Source: CAZVXI01 sp964631295 (GTDB lineage: Bacteria; Planctomycetota; Phycisphaerae; Phycisphaerales; SM1A02). Taken from it: 7,228 nt of DNA. Under the pieces are notes generated by a model. That model saw only the letters and a list, made by a program, of their open reading frames with translations. It was not told the origin of the DNA and did not search any database. Shown here in pieces: positions 1-6,661 of this stretch. The position numbers and the translations under genes were made by a program. Every line of letters begins with the position of its first letter. Position 1 is the stretch's first letter. Location: positions 1 through 7,228 of the forward strand of contig CAZVXI010000162.1 of the NCBI GenBank assembly GCA_964631295.1, given 5' to 3'.

Positions 1-548
1 ACGAACACTTCCAGATCGCGGTAGCTGGCCGCGTTAACTACACAAATCGTCCCACGCGGCAGCGCCATCAGTTGTTCTGTGACACGCGCGGGACCACCGT
101 GCCGCAGATCGTCCAGCGTGAAGTAGTCGCGTCCGTGCGGGCGCAGGATGCCGAGAATCAGCAGCTTGTCGAGGTCATACTTGATGATGTAGGGCTCACG
201 ATCGTTGGCAGCGTGCACAGCAACTGATTCCTGGAACATCTTCGCGTACGACGTGGCCGACCTGAGTGTCCACTGGCTCGTGGGGATGAGTTCCAGCAGT
301 TCGCCCAGCACGCCGCGCATGTTGTCCTCATCGTTCACGCCGCACACGACCGCCCGGTAGCGGCCCGCAACGAGGTCAGCCAGCAGATGCTGCCCCCACA
401 TGATGCGCACACGTTCGCGGCCGGCATCGCGCGGGTCGCCGGCGGGCATCATCACCACACGGTCGGCCCGCTGGTCTGCCTGCAGCAGCAGATCGCCATC
501 ATCGTCGTAAAGTCGTGGAGTTGATTCGCTCTGCGTTGCCTGCGTCAT
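1..548 (-). CDS. Unrecognised cytoplasmic protein, N-terminal 182 residues (truncated by window edge)
   Basis: An open frame on the minus strand starts with ATG (548-546) and is still open at base 1, so only the N-terminal 182 codons are present. A perfect AGGAGG Shine-Dalgarno (complement of 556-561) sits 7 bases before the ATG, which fixes the start firmly. There is no signal peptide or membrane segment, so the product is probably cytoplasmic. Visible features are an acidic stretch near residues 14-19 (LYDDDGD), a hydrophobic strand-like segment near 65-71 (RAVVCGV) followed by an acidic NDEDN, and a segment near 120-147 (YIIKYDLDKLLILGIL, then YFTLDDL) that could be helix-turn-strand. I do not recognise the family and assign no function. 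The next gene at 633 is divergent, so this gene starts its own transcript. Coding status is well supported by the Shine-Dalgarno and uninterrupted frame; identity is open because the C-terminal part is missing. Confidence 0.8.
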   Translation of the reverse strand, partial: MTQATQSESTPRLYDDDGDLLLQADQRADRVVMMPAGDPRDAGRERVRIMWGQHLLADLVAGRYRAVVCGVNDEDNMRGVLGELLELIPTSQWTLRSATSYAKMFQESVAVHAANDREPYIIKYDLDKLLILGILRPHGRDYFTLDDLRHGGPARVTEQLMALPRGTICVVNAASYRDLEVF

Positions 549-555
549 GATCGGG

Positions 556-561
556 CCTCCT
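556..561 (-). promoter_or_regulatory. Shine-Dalgarno AGGAGG of the left-edge minus-strand gene
   Basis: The plus-strand CCTCCT reads AGGAGG on the minus strand, a full anti-16S match 7 bases upstream of the ATG at 548-546. It decides the start of a gene whose end lies outside the window. Confidence 0.85.
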
Positions 562-580
562 GTTCAGCCGCGTGTGGGTC

Positions 581-590
581 AGTATATGAT
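581..590. promoter_or_regulatory. Overlapping divergent -10-like boxes
   Basis: In the 84-base gap between the divergent genes, AGTATATGAT contains TATGAT (585-590) on the plus strand and TATACT (complement of 581-586) on the minus strand. Each differs from the sigma-70 -10 consensus TATAAT at one base. They lie about 42 bases before the ATG at 633 and about 32 bases before the ATG at 548, sensible distances for both. No good -35 element stands about 17 bases upstream of either, so this is a tentative promoter call. Confidence 0.3.
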
Positions 591-632
591 GATTTCAGGA
601 AGAATGCTCCGTGCCTCGATGGGAGACGCAAC

Positions 633-1958
633 ATGTCCCGTTTCATCGCCGTTTGCCTGGCGTGTATTCTCTCACCGGCGGCTGTCGCTCAATGGGCGCT
701 GCACGTTGAGAGACCGCTGGAGTCTGCCGTTGACCGCGGCACGCTGGAGCAGTTCGGTGAGGCATGTCGGCTCAGTGATGCTCAGGAGCAGGCAGCAACA
801 CGACTGTTCGAGGCGCATGTCCAGCGCTTTGAAGCATTTGTTGCGGAAGGCACCGCGCTGAAGGAAAAGCTGAACGCAGCAGTGGCGGAGTTGCCCGAGC
901 AATCAATCATCGAGCGTGGCCGGGCCAAGGCGGACGTTCACAGGCAGTTGTTGCCTTTTGCGCAACGGCAGCGGGCTCTCGATGCGCGCATCCTCAACGA
1001 ATGGAAGAATCTGCTCGCGGATGAGCAGGTACTGTTCTGGGAGCCGTTCGTCCTCAATCTGCGCCGCGAGCGGTGGCAGCACAACGGGCGGTACACCGAG
1101 AGCGACATCGACCTGATTGCCATCCTCGATGATCTGGAGATTGATCGCCACCTGGCGGATGATCCAGAGTATTTCAACATTCTCCTTTCCGACTATGCTC
1201 GACAGATGGATGCTGCCCTGCAGGAAGTGTTCGACGGATACGTGCGATCGGAAGAACACAAGCACGGCAGCTTCCTGCGGCAACACCTGCCCAAAGATGA
1301 GGTGCTCGCGATACGCAGGAAGTACAATGCGACATTCCCCGAGAATCTCAACAATATCCGCGATCAACTGAGCGCGCAACAGATTGAACGGGTGATTGAT
1401 GCCCGCCTGCCTGAAGAGGTCGTGGACGATGCCACCAGGAAATCGCGGCAACGCGCTGACGAACGCGATCGGGCCATGCGCAACCTGAACCGGCAATATC
1501 GCGACGAGTTTCTCGGCCTGTTGCCTGAAAAGAACCAGGCCGACCTGATCAAGGCATACGACCGCCAGCGTTTTGGTATGTACGCCGATCCGAATCGGAT
1601 GCCAGCGATGCAGTTGTTCGGCATGCTCGAAGATGAGCACGACCTGACCGAGTCTCAGCAGCAGGCGCTCGACGAACTGCGTGCGGTGTATCATGAAACG
1701 ATCGCATCGCTGAATCGGCAACTTGCGAACGCGAGGGATGCAGCAGTCCGGGAGCGCTACCAGGGTACTGATGATGGTCAGCGCCGTGGCGTCGATGAGC
1801 GCCTCGCAACGCAGATTGAGGCGAGATACACCTTCGAGAACGAGACTCTCGACAGAATATGGGCGATGCTCTCCGAACAGCAGCAAAGTCAGATTCGCAA
1901 ACCAGACTCACTTGACCCCGCACGATTCAAGATTTCATCGCGCGAAGATGCACAATAG
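633..1958 (+). CDS. Exported, charged, helical protein with repeated LTxxQ (Spy-like) motifs
   Basis: This 441-residue protein begins at an ATG with GGGAG (621-625) 7 bases upstream. Residues 1-19 form a signal peptide: one Arg, a hydrophobic core, then an AVA cleavage motif before Gln20. No proper lipobox is seen, so the mature protein should be periplasmic or secreted. The rest is rich in Glu, Arg, Gln, Asp and Leu, predicts as almost all helix, and has no membrane segment. The motif L-[S/T/A]-x-x-Q recurs at residues 47-51 (LSDAQ), 128-132 (LADEQ), 246-250 (LSAQQ), 338-342 (LTESQ) and 413-417 (LSEQQ). This is the signature of LTXXQ/Spy/CpxP-type periplasmic proteins, which bind unfolded proteins or sense envelope stress; those are much shorter, so a multi-unit relative is inference. 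No enzyme motif is evident. It converges on the permease gene with 15 bases between stops and seems to be transcribed alone. Coding status is firm; function is a guess. Confidence 0.85.
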   Translation: MSRFIAVCLACILSPAAVAQWALHVERPLESAVDRGTLEQFGEACRLSDAQEQAATRLFEAHVQRFEAFVAEGTALKEKLNAAVAELPEQSIIERGRAKADVHRQLLPFAQRQRALDARILNEWKNLLADEQVLFWEPFVLNLRRERWQHNGRYTESDIDLIAILDDLEIDRHLADDPEYFNILLSDYARQMDAALQEVFDGYVRSEEHKHGSFLRQHLPKDEVLAIRRKYNATFPENLNNIRDQLSAQQIERVIDARLPEEVVDDATRKSRQRADERDRAMRNLNRQYRDEFLGLLPEKNQADLIKAYDRQRFGMYADPNRMPAMQLFGMLEDEHDLTESQQQALDELRAVYHETIASLNRQLANARDAAVRERYQGTDDGQRRGVDERLATQIEARYTFENETLDRIWAMLSEQQQSQIRKPDSLDPARFKISSREDAQ

Positions 1959-1973
1959 CAGGCCGGCAACGCA

Positions 1974-3842
1974 TTAACTCGCGCCAGCGAGCTTGCGGAC
2001 GGTCATCATGAAGGTGCGCTTCATGTTGGCATGCATGCCGTAGACGAGCGCGCCGTACACGATCGCTGCGATCCCTGCTCCGATGACCAGGCTCACGCGT
2101 GCCGCAGCGAGTTCGCTTGATGCACCCCCGCCCAGCGCACTGGAGATTGTATCACCCGGATATACCAGCGCGAACAGCAGGTTCACCGGGCTGAACGCGT
2201 TGAATGCAGAACCCACCACGCTCATCCCTGTCCCGGCGGGAATCGCGCACAAGCTCAGCACGCCTGCAACCGCAAGCACGATGCCCACCGCTGCAATCAC
2301 CGATGCAATCGTTCCCTTGCTCTTGATCGACCACTGCAGCCCGACCATCACGCAGAACGCAACAAACGGAATGAACATGATCGGCAGCGCGATCGCACCC
2401 TCCGGCAGCAGCAGCGGGAGGGTCATCGCAACAGTCGAGCCGCGCGGCGTGAACCTCGCATCAACGCCGCCTTCCACGTTGAATCCGTCGAACATGATGT
2501 AGCCGGCAATGATCAGCAGCGTCAGCGTCGGCACGAGAATCAGCGGCAGAAGATACTGAATCAACCCACGCAGTTTGCCGGAGATGTACGGCCCCGGCTG
2601 GATGGGCGTCGTGAGAATAATATCAAGCGTGCCGTCCTCACGCTCGCGGCTGACAGCGGTCGCGCTCATGTTGATTGCGACAAGCGTAATGATCACAACT
2701 TCCGCAGACACAATCGACGCGATGGCAAGTTGCAACTGCGCCTTGGTCATCGAGCCGTTGTGGAACAGCACCAGCAGGATGACTGCAAGCAGCACGCCCG
2801 CGGCAACAAAACTCCACCGGCCCAGGATCGTCGCCAGCGAACGGTTGCGCCCTGCAGATTCGCGCCAGGCGATTGGATTGTTGCCCACGCGGCGTGGCTG
2901 GCGTTCATGGGCGCCTTTCGCGCCGAGTTTGAGCACGCGCCGCAGGAACGGCACCTGCCCGACTCTCGCGCCGATCACGCGCAGCCGCACCGTGCTGTAG
3001 CCGATCAGCATCGTGCTCAGCCCGACGCACAGCCAGCAGAACGTATTGACAGGGTCGCTCATCCACGCGCGCCGCAGCCAGCCCGCGCCCGTACCCGTGA
3101 GGTCGTGGGCCACATACGTGTTCGACAGCAGCAGCACCTCCAGCGCGAGGAACGGGTTGAGCGGCGTCATGAGCGTCGTGTAGTAGGCATTGCCCGCCTG
3201 GCTCACCGGGTTGCCCTGCCGCAGGTACTGGTCGATGCCGTAGGTGACAAAAAGGTACATCACCACCGCGATGTAGAAGATGAACACCGCCCGCCGGCCC
3301 GCCGTGCGTGTCACGCTGAGCGTCACCGCAATCGCCGCCACCAGCAGCGAACTCGTCCCGGCGATCGCATAACTCGCGAAGATCGAATCGCCCGGCACCC
3401 CGCCGAAGTACTGCGTCATCACAAACAAGGGCAGCGAGCTGAACAGCAGCGCCAGCACGAAGAACAGCCGCCCGAACAGGTTGCCCAGCACCACCTGCAG
3501 AGAGTTCAACGGCGTCGTGAGCAGGATCTCCCACGTCCGCGGGTTGGCTTCCTGAGCGATCGCCCCCGCCATGAACACCGGCGTGAGCAGGCAGATCAGC
3601 CCCACCTGCAGGTAGCTCACCCACTGGAACATCGTCGCCCCGCCGGCGGCGAGTTCTCTCACCGACAGTTCCCGCCCGCCGATCGTCCCGAGCAGCACGA
3701 ACACCAGCACCGACATGATGATCGCGAGGTACGCCGCCCGGATGTACAGGTGCCGCAGCCGCCGCGAGCCGCCCTGGACCAGCCGCATACAGATCGGGTT
3801 TGTCGGAAGCAGGCGGAGCAGCCAGTTGACGATTGCCGGCAT
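1974..3842 (-). CDS. ABC-2 type transporter permease with two fused homologous halves
   Basis: This 622-residue integral membrane protein starts at ATG (3842-3840), with AAGGGA (complement of 3850-3855) 7 bases upstream. Hydrophobic segments lie near residues 34-54, 76-96, 120-142, 158-178, 184-204 and 266-286 in the first half and 342-362, 374-394, 426-450, 485-505, 511-533 and 578-602 in the second, about six plus six. Each half carries the ABC-2 permease signature, a Glu followed by T-[WL]-[ED]-I-[LI]-L-T-T-P: E98 with TWEILLTTP (103-111), and E400 with TLDIILTTP (405-413). Each half is also introduced by an NPI motif (15-17 and 322-324, the latter in NNPIAWRE). By family knowledge such proteins form the membrane channel of an ABC exporter of GldF/NosY/ABC-2 type and need a separate ATPase. 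None is visible beside this gene, which is flanked by a convergent and a divergent neighbour. The substrate cannot be told from sequence. No frameshift is seen. Confidence 0.9.
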   Translation of the reverse strand: MPAIVNWLLRLLPTNPICMRLVQGGSRRLRHLYIRAAYLAIIMSVLVFVLLGTIGGRELSVRELAAGGATMFQWVSYLQVGLICLLTPVFMAGAIAQEANPRTWEILLTTPLNSLQVVLGNLFGRLFFVLALLFSSLPLFVMTQYFGGVPGDSIFASYAIAGTSSLLVAAIAVTLSVTRTAGRRAVFIFYIAVVMYLFVTYGIDQYLRQGNPVSQAGNAYYTTLMTPLNPFLALEVLLLSNTYVAHDLTGTGAGWLRRAWMSDPVNTFCWLCVGLSTMLIGYSTVRLRVIGARVGQVPFLRRVLKLGAKGAHERQPRRVGNNPIAWRESAGRNRSLATILGRWSFVAAGVLLAVILLVLFHNGSMTKAQLQLAIASIVSAEVVIITLVAINMSATAVSREREDGTLDIILTTPIQPGPYISGKLRGLIQYLLPLILVPTLTLLIIAGYIMFDGFNVEGGVDARFTPRGSTVAMTLPLLLPEGAIALPIMFIPFVAFCVMVGLQWSIKSKGTIASVIAAVGIVLAVAGVLSLCAIPAGTGMSVVGSAFNAFSPVNLLFALVYPGDTISSALGGGASSELAAARVSLVIGAGIAAIVYGALVYGMHANMKRTFMMTVRKLAGAS

Positions 3843-4034
3843 AATGGGGTCCCTTCAGCACCGCGCCATGGCCGACAAACTGAGTCGACCCGGACAGGGC
3901 ATTGACATTCTGGCAACGATATGGGATTAATTCCACCTGACATGCTGTGTCGCTGGTCCGCAGGCAGCCGCCCGCGGCAGTGTAACCTTGGTTCCCACGG
4001 TTCTCGGGAGCCTGGCACCGCAACGTCATCTGGA

Positions 4035-4062
4035 TTGCCCCGGCATCGGCCGGGTTTACATA
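4035..4062 (+). promoter_or_regulatory. Weak candidate promoter for rny with a dyad in its spacer
   Basis: TTGCCC (4035-4040) and TACATA (4057-4062) are 16 bases apart and resemble -35 and -10 elements at about four and three of six positions. The perfect dyad CCCGGC-ATCG-GCCGGG (4039-4054) sits largely in the spacer, where an operator could lie. If real, the rny leader would be roughly 265 bases. The match is poor enough that it may be chance. Confidence 0.2.
4039..4054. repeat. Perfect 6-bp inverted repeat with tetraloop
   Basis: CCCGGC and GCCGGG flank the loop ATCG, followed by TTT and then ACATAG. As RNA it would be a stable short hairpin. The T-run is too short for a typical intrinsic terminator, and no gene on the plus strand ends just before it. 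A protein-binding dyad or a leader hairpin are the alternatives. Confidence 0.45.
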
Positions 4063-4208
4063 GATTGAACGTTGATTTCACCTGATTCTCCTCTTCCAGG
4101 GCCGGAACTCCCGGACGCCCGGCAGCCGGACACACCCGCGAAGGACGCTTTCAAGGAGTACGAGCGAGCGAGCCAGCCGCCCCGCAGAACATCATCCGAT
4201 GCGCACAA

Positions 4209-4235
4209 CCGTGGTGTTCCATGCATGCACCACGG
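4209..4235. repeat. Perfect 8-bp inverted repeat in the rny leader
   Basis: CCGTGGTG (4209-4216) is the exact reverse complement of CACCACGG (4228-4235), with an 11-base loop that contains the self-complementary CATGCATG. It lies about 100 bases upstream of the rny start. It could be an operator for a dimeric regulator or a hairpin in the rny 5' leader; no T-run follows, so it is not a terminator. Confidence 0.5.
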
Positions 4236-4335
4236 CCGCACGCAGGGCATTCGCTGGTCCGTTGATTGATCAGGTACAGGTGCAGGCATTGGCAGGCAGT
4301 TCACCGCTGCATGCCGCGAGAACCGGCAAACCCAT

Positions 4336-5931
4336 GTGGGGTGTGCTGTGTTCGTTGGTTCAACCTTATTGCTTGCAAACGCGTGGGTCGGCGGGGGTAT
4401 CGGCACGGTCGTCGGGCTTGTTCTCGGCGCAGTGCTCTTTGCGCTGATCACCGGCAACACCGTCCGCCGCGCCCGGCGCGATGCCGAGCAGATTCTCTCA
4501 ACAGCCCGCACCGAAGCCGAGGCCGACAAGCGCGCTCTCGAGCTCGATGCGGAGAAGCAGGCCGCCAAGCGCCGCACGGAGCTTGATGCAGAAATCGCTG
4601 AGGCCCGCGCGGAGATTCGCGAAACGCAAAATCGCCTCACCAAGCGCGAGGACATGCTCGACAACAAACTCGAGAAACTCACCGATCGCGAGAACCGCCT
4701 CGAAGATCGCGAGAACAAATCCGCAAAGATCGCTGAGAACAACGAGCAGCGGCAGGCAGAACTCGAAGAAAAACTCACCAACCTCTACGAGCGATTGGAG
4801 CAGGTCGCCAACCTCTCGCAGGAAGATGCGCGCAGCCAGATTCTCCAGAAGGTGCGCGAGGATACAGAGCACGAGGCCCATGTCATCGAGCAGGAACTCA
4901 TCCTCGAAGCGGAAAACAACGCACGCTCACGCTCGCGCGAGATCGTCACCATGGCCATCCAGCGATTTGCCGCAGAGCATGTCGCTGAGTCAACCGTGCG
5001 CTCCGTGCGGATTCCATCCGATGACATGAAGGGCCGCATCATCGGCCGCGAGGGGCGCAACATCCGTGCCCTCGAACGCGCCACCGGGGCCGACATCCTC
5101 GTCGATGACACGCCCGGCGTCATTGCCGTTTCCTGCTTCGACCCCATCCGCAGAGCCATCGCAGGCGAAGCGCTCAGCAAACTCGTTTCCGATGGCCGTG
5201 TCCATCCCTCACGCATCGAAGAAATGGTCGAGACCATCCGCACGGATATGGCAGAACGCATCGTCAAGTACGGAAGCGATGCTGTCATGGAAGCCAACCT
5301 GCGCAATGTCCATCCCAAAATCACCGAAGCACTCGGCAAACTGCACTTCCGAACGAGTTACGGGCAGAACGTCCTGCGCCACTCGATGGAAGTGGCCTAT
5401 CTCAGCCAGATGATCGCCGAGCAACTCAACCTTGATGGCAATCTCGCACGCAGATGCGGATTCCTGCATGACATCGGCAAAGCCATGGACCACGAAATGG
5501 AGGGCGGCCACCCGGCCATCGGCATGGAGTTCGCCCGCAAGTACGGCGAGAAACAGGACGCTGTCCTCAATGCCATCGGCGGCCACCACGGCGATATCCC
5601 CGCGACTACGCCGTACACGCCCATCGTCATGGCAGCCGATGCGCTCTCCGGCGCTCGCCCGGGCGCCCGGCGTGAGTCGATGGAACTCTACATCAAACGC
5701 CTCGAACAGCTCGAAGGCATCGCGACAGAACAGTCCGGCGTGCGCGAAGCACATGCCATCCAGGCCGGCCGCGAGGTTCGCGTCATCATCGACGCCAAAA
5801 AGGCAGATGATGCCGAAGCGTTCGCCATCGCCCGCCGCATCGCCAAACGTGTCGAAGATGAAATGACATTCCCCGGCGAAATCAAGGTGACCGTCCTGCG
5901 CGAAGTCAGAGCAGAAGCAACCGCGCGATAG
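4336..5931 (+). CDS. rny: Ribonuclease Y (membrane-anchored endoribonuclease)
   Basis: RNase Y cleaves single-stranded RNA internally, starting mRNA decay and processing at the inner face of the membrane. The 531-residue product has the complete family layout and near-usual length (about 520). It has an N-terminal membrane segment (about 12-38, Gly/Val-rich), a long charged coiled coil (about 44-165), a KH RNA-binding domain from about 222 with the GXXG loop at 237-240 (IGREG, preceded by GRI), and an HD phosphohydrolase domain with metal ligands H349 and H378-D379 (in LHDIGKAMDHE). A conserved tail ends near FPGEIKVTVLRE. No catalytic residue is missing. The start is uncertain. The most upstream one, used here, is GTG at 4336, since the frame is blocked by TGA at 4267-4269 and has no ATG, GTG or TTG between; it lacks a clear Shine-Dalgarno. 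GTG at 4348, with GGGG 6 bases upstream, is the alternative and would trim four residues without touching the anchor. Confidence 0.97.
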   Translation: MGCAVFVGSTLLLANAWVGGGIGTVVGLVLGAVLFALITGNTVRRARRDAEQILSTARTEAEADKRALELDAEKQAAKRRTELDAEIAEARAEIRETQNRLTKREDMLDNKLEKLTDRENRLEDRENKSAKIAENNEQRQAELEEKLTNLYERLEQVANLSQEDARSQILQKVREDTEHEAHVIEQELILEAENNARSRSREIVTMAIQRFAAEHVAESTVRSVRIPSDDMKGRIIGREGRNIRALERATGADILVDDTPGVIAVSCFDPIRRAIAGEALSKLVSDGRVHPSRIEEMVETIRTDMAERIVKYGSDAVMEANLRNVHPKITEALGKLHFRTSYGQNVLRHSMEVAYLSQMIAEQLNLDGNLARRCGFLHDIGKAMDHEMEGGHPAIGMEFARKYGEKQDAVLNAIGGHHGDIPATTPYTPIVMAADALSGARPGARRESMELYIKRLEQLEGIATEQSGVREAHAIQAGREVRVIIDAKKADDAEAFAIARRIAKRVEDEMTFPGEIKVTVLREVRAEATAR

Positions 5932-5947
5932 TTGATTCCGCCCTCGC

Positions 5948-5966
5948 CAGCGCTGAAGCGCCGCTG
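5948..5966. repeat. Small inverted repeat in the rny to downstream-gene gap
   Basis: CAGCG (5948-5952) pairs with CGCTG (5962-5966); alternatively GCGC-TGAA-GCGC (5950-5961) folds inside it. Only CTTTAC follows, so terminator activity is doubtful. It might slow or process the transcript between the two genes. A stem this short is expected by chance in GC-rich DNA. Confidence 0.25.
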
Positions 5967-5983
5967 CTTTACACTTGTCCCAC

Positions 5984-5989
5984 AGGGAG
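5984..5989 (+). promoter_or_regulatory. Shine-Dalgarno AGGGAG fixing the GTG start at 5998
   Basis: AGGGAG stands 8 bases before GTG at 5998-6000. The frame is open back to a TTG directly after the rny stop, but that TTG has no ribosome-binding site and the 22 extra residues look non-conserved. This site therefore decides the start. Confidence 0.75.
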
Positions 5990-5997
5990 TGCGACTC

Positions 5998-6507
5998 GTG
6001 AGTTACGACTTCATCATCTTCATGCCTGTTCCGGGTGAGGATCCTCTGGAAACCGTGGATGCTCTCCTGGAAGAAGCAGAGCACGATGCAGTTGCCGACG
6101 ATGCCCCGCACGCGCAGGCGCTTGCAGAATGCGCAGCGATGATCAATGAACGGCTCGGCGAAGTGGTAATCTGCAACGCATTCGCGACCATGGCTGAACT
6201 GAACATTTCCTATTCGTCGCTGGACGGGATGCAATCGCGGGCGATCTTCGATCGTCTGCAGCGCATCTTCGATGAAGCAGGAGCACGATGGGGTCTTGCT
6301 GTGTTCGATCCGCAGACCGGCGAGGTGGTGGCGCAGGCAAAGGCACTTGGCAGGGGCGCAGCGCAGTCTGCGACAGGGGTTGACACCCTGCGCTCTCTGG
6401 GTGTGATTGGCAGCAGCCCGCAGCCGTCCGATCACGATGAACCGCGCACCGGGCACGGCAGTTCGCCCGCGCAGCGCCGTCCGTGGTGGATGTTCTGGCG
6501 CAGGTAA
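5998..6507 (+). CDS. Small protein of unknown function behind rny, with Trp/Arg-rich C-terminus
   Basis: This 169-residue protein starts at GTG (5998) behind an AGGGAG site. It opens with MSYDFIIFMPVPGEDP, has an acidic helical region (about 17-60), a segment with ISYSS (70-74), and then GLAVFDPQTGEVV (99-111). The SYD-x-x-x-F/W opening and the late GL-x-x-[FY]DPQ-x-G motif resemble small uncharacterised alpha/beta proteins, some of which sit beside polymorphic toxins as immunity-like proteins. That resemblance is from memory and no toxin gene is visible here. A low-complexity Gly/Ser/Pro/His linker (about 115-158) leads to the tail RRPWWMFWRR, which could touch a membrane or nucleic acid. 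There is no signal peptide. The gene lies 66 bases after rny on the same strand, so co-transcription is plausible. Coding status is good; function unknown. Confidence 0.8.
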   Translation: MSYDFIIFMPVPGEDPLETVDALLEEAEHDAVADDAPHAQALAECAAMINERLGEVVICNAFATMAELNISYSSLDGMQSRAIFDRLQRIFDEAGARWGLAVFDPQTGEVVAQAKALGRGAAQSATGVDTLRSLGVIGSSPQPSDHDEPRTGHGSSPAQRRPWWMFWRR

Positions 6508-6661
6508 CCGGCCTGCTGCACTCGCTGATCACACGCGCTCGGCACGTGAGCAGATGTGCCCGGCAGCCGGGATTCAGTGCTCGGCAACGGAGTGTGTGAA
6601 CGCAGGTGCCGGGGTTGTGTGCTGCGGGCCTGAGCATGTGGTCTCACGCCCTGAGTTCACT

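Larger units (their letters stand above)
3843..4335. other. 493-base divergent intergenic region upstream of rny and the permease gene
   Basis: This gap separates the divergent starts of the permease and rny. I find no convincing gene: the short frames here lack Shine-Dalgarno sites and recognisable composition. It holds two perfect inverted repeats (4039-4054 and 4209-4235), a short GAGCGAGCGAGC tandem (about 4162-4173) and clustered CCGG motifs around 4100-4130. An AT-richer patch near 3905-3935 could belong to a permease promoter, but I could not find a matched -35/-10 pair there. The region probably contains both promoters and a long 5' untranslated leader of rny. Confidence 0.6.

Noticed and set aside
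903..1886. 327-codon minus-strand frame opposite the exported helical protein gene
   Set aside because: Lies wholly inside a gene with a signal peptide, Shine-Dalgarno and repeated motifs. The antisense product has no domain-like pattern and no convincing start site.
1959..1973. Shared bidirectional terminator between the convergent genes
   Set aside because: Only 15 bases separate the stops and I see no stem-loop with T-run in or around them.
2730..3905. 391-codon open frame on the plus strand, antisense to the permease gene
   Set aside because: Its product is an Arg/His/Gln/Pro-rich string with no fold or motif, the usual mirror of a GC-rich hydrophobic gene. The permease on the other strand has clear membrane segments and family motifs.
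2905..4029. 374-codon minus-strand frame overlapping the permease in another frame
   Set aside because: Ala/Gly/Arg-rich low-information product with no recognisable motif; it shadows the true permease frame and reaches into non-coding DNA.
4072..4269. Possible 65-codon gene in the rny leader starting at TTG
   Set aside because: No ribosome-binding site, Pro-rich composition without motif, and it reads through the 8-bp inverted repeat. Treated as non-coding leader.
5932..5997. Extension of the small protein back to the TTG directly after the rny stop
   Set aside because: The TTG lacks a ribosome-binding site while GTG 5998 has AGGGAG at 8 bases. The added 22 residues (Pro/Arg-rich) look untranslated.
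5209..6456. 415-codon minus-strand frame across the end of rny and the next gene
   Set aside because: Antisense to the invariant RNase Y HD domain. Such long frames are common opposite GC-rich coding DNA, and the product shows no motif.
6559..6571. CCCGG-CAG-CCGGG hairpin as a terminator after the small protein gene
   Set aside because: Only a 5-bp stem, a 3-base loop and no following T-run. A dyad this short is expected by chance in GC-rich DNA.
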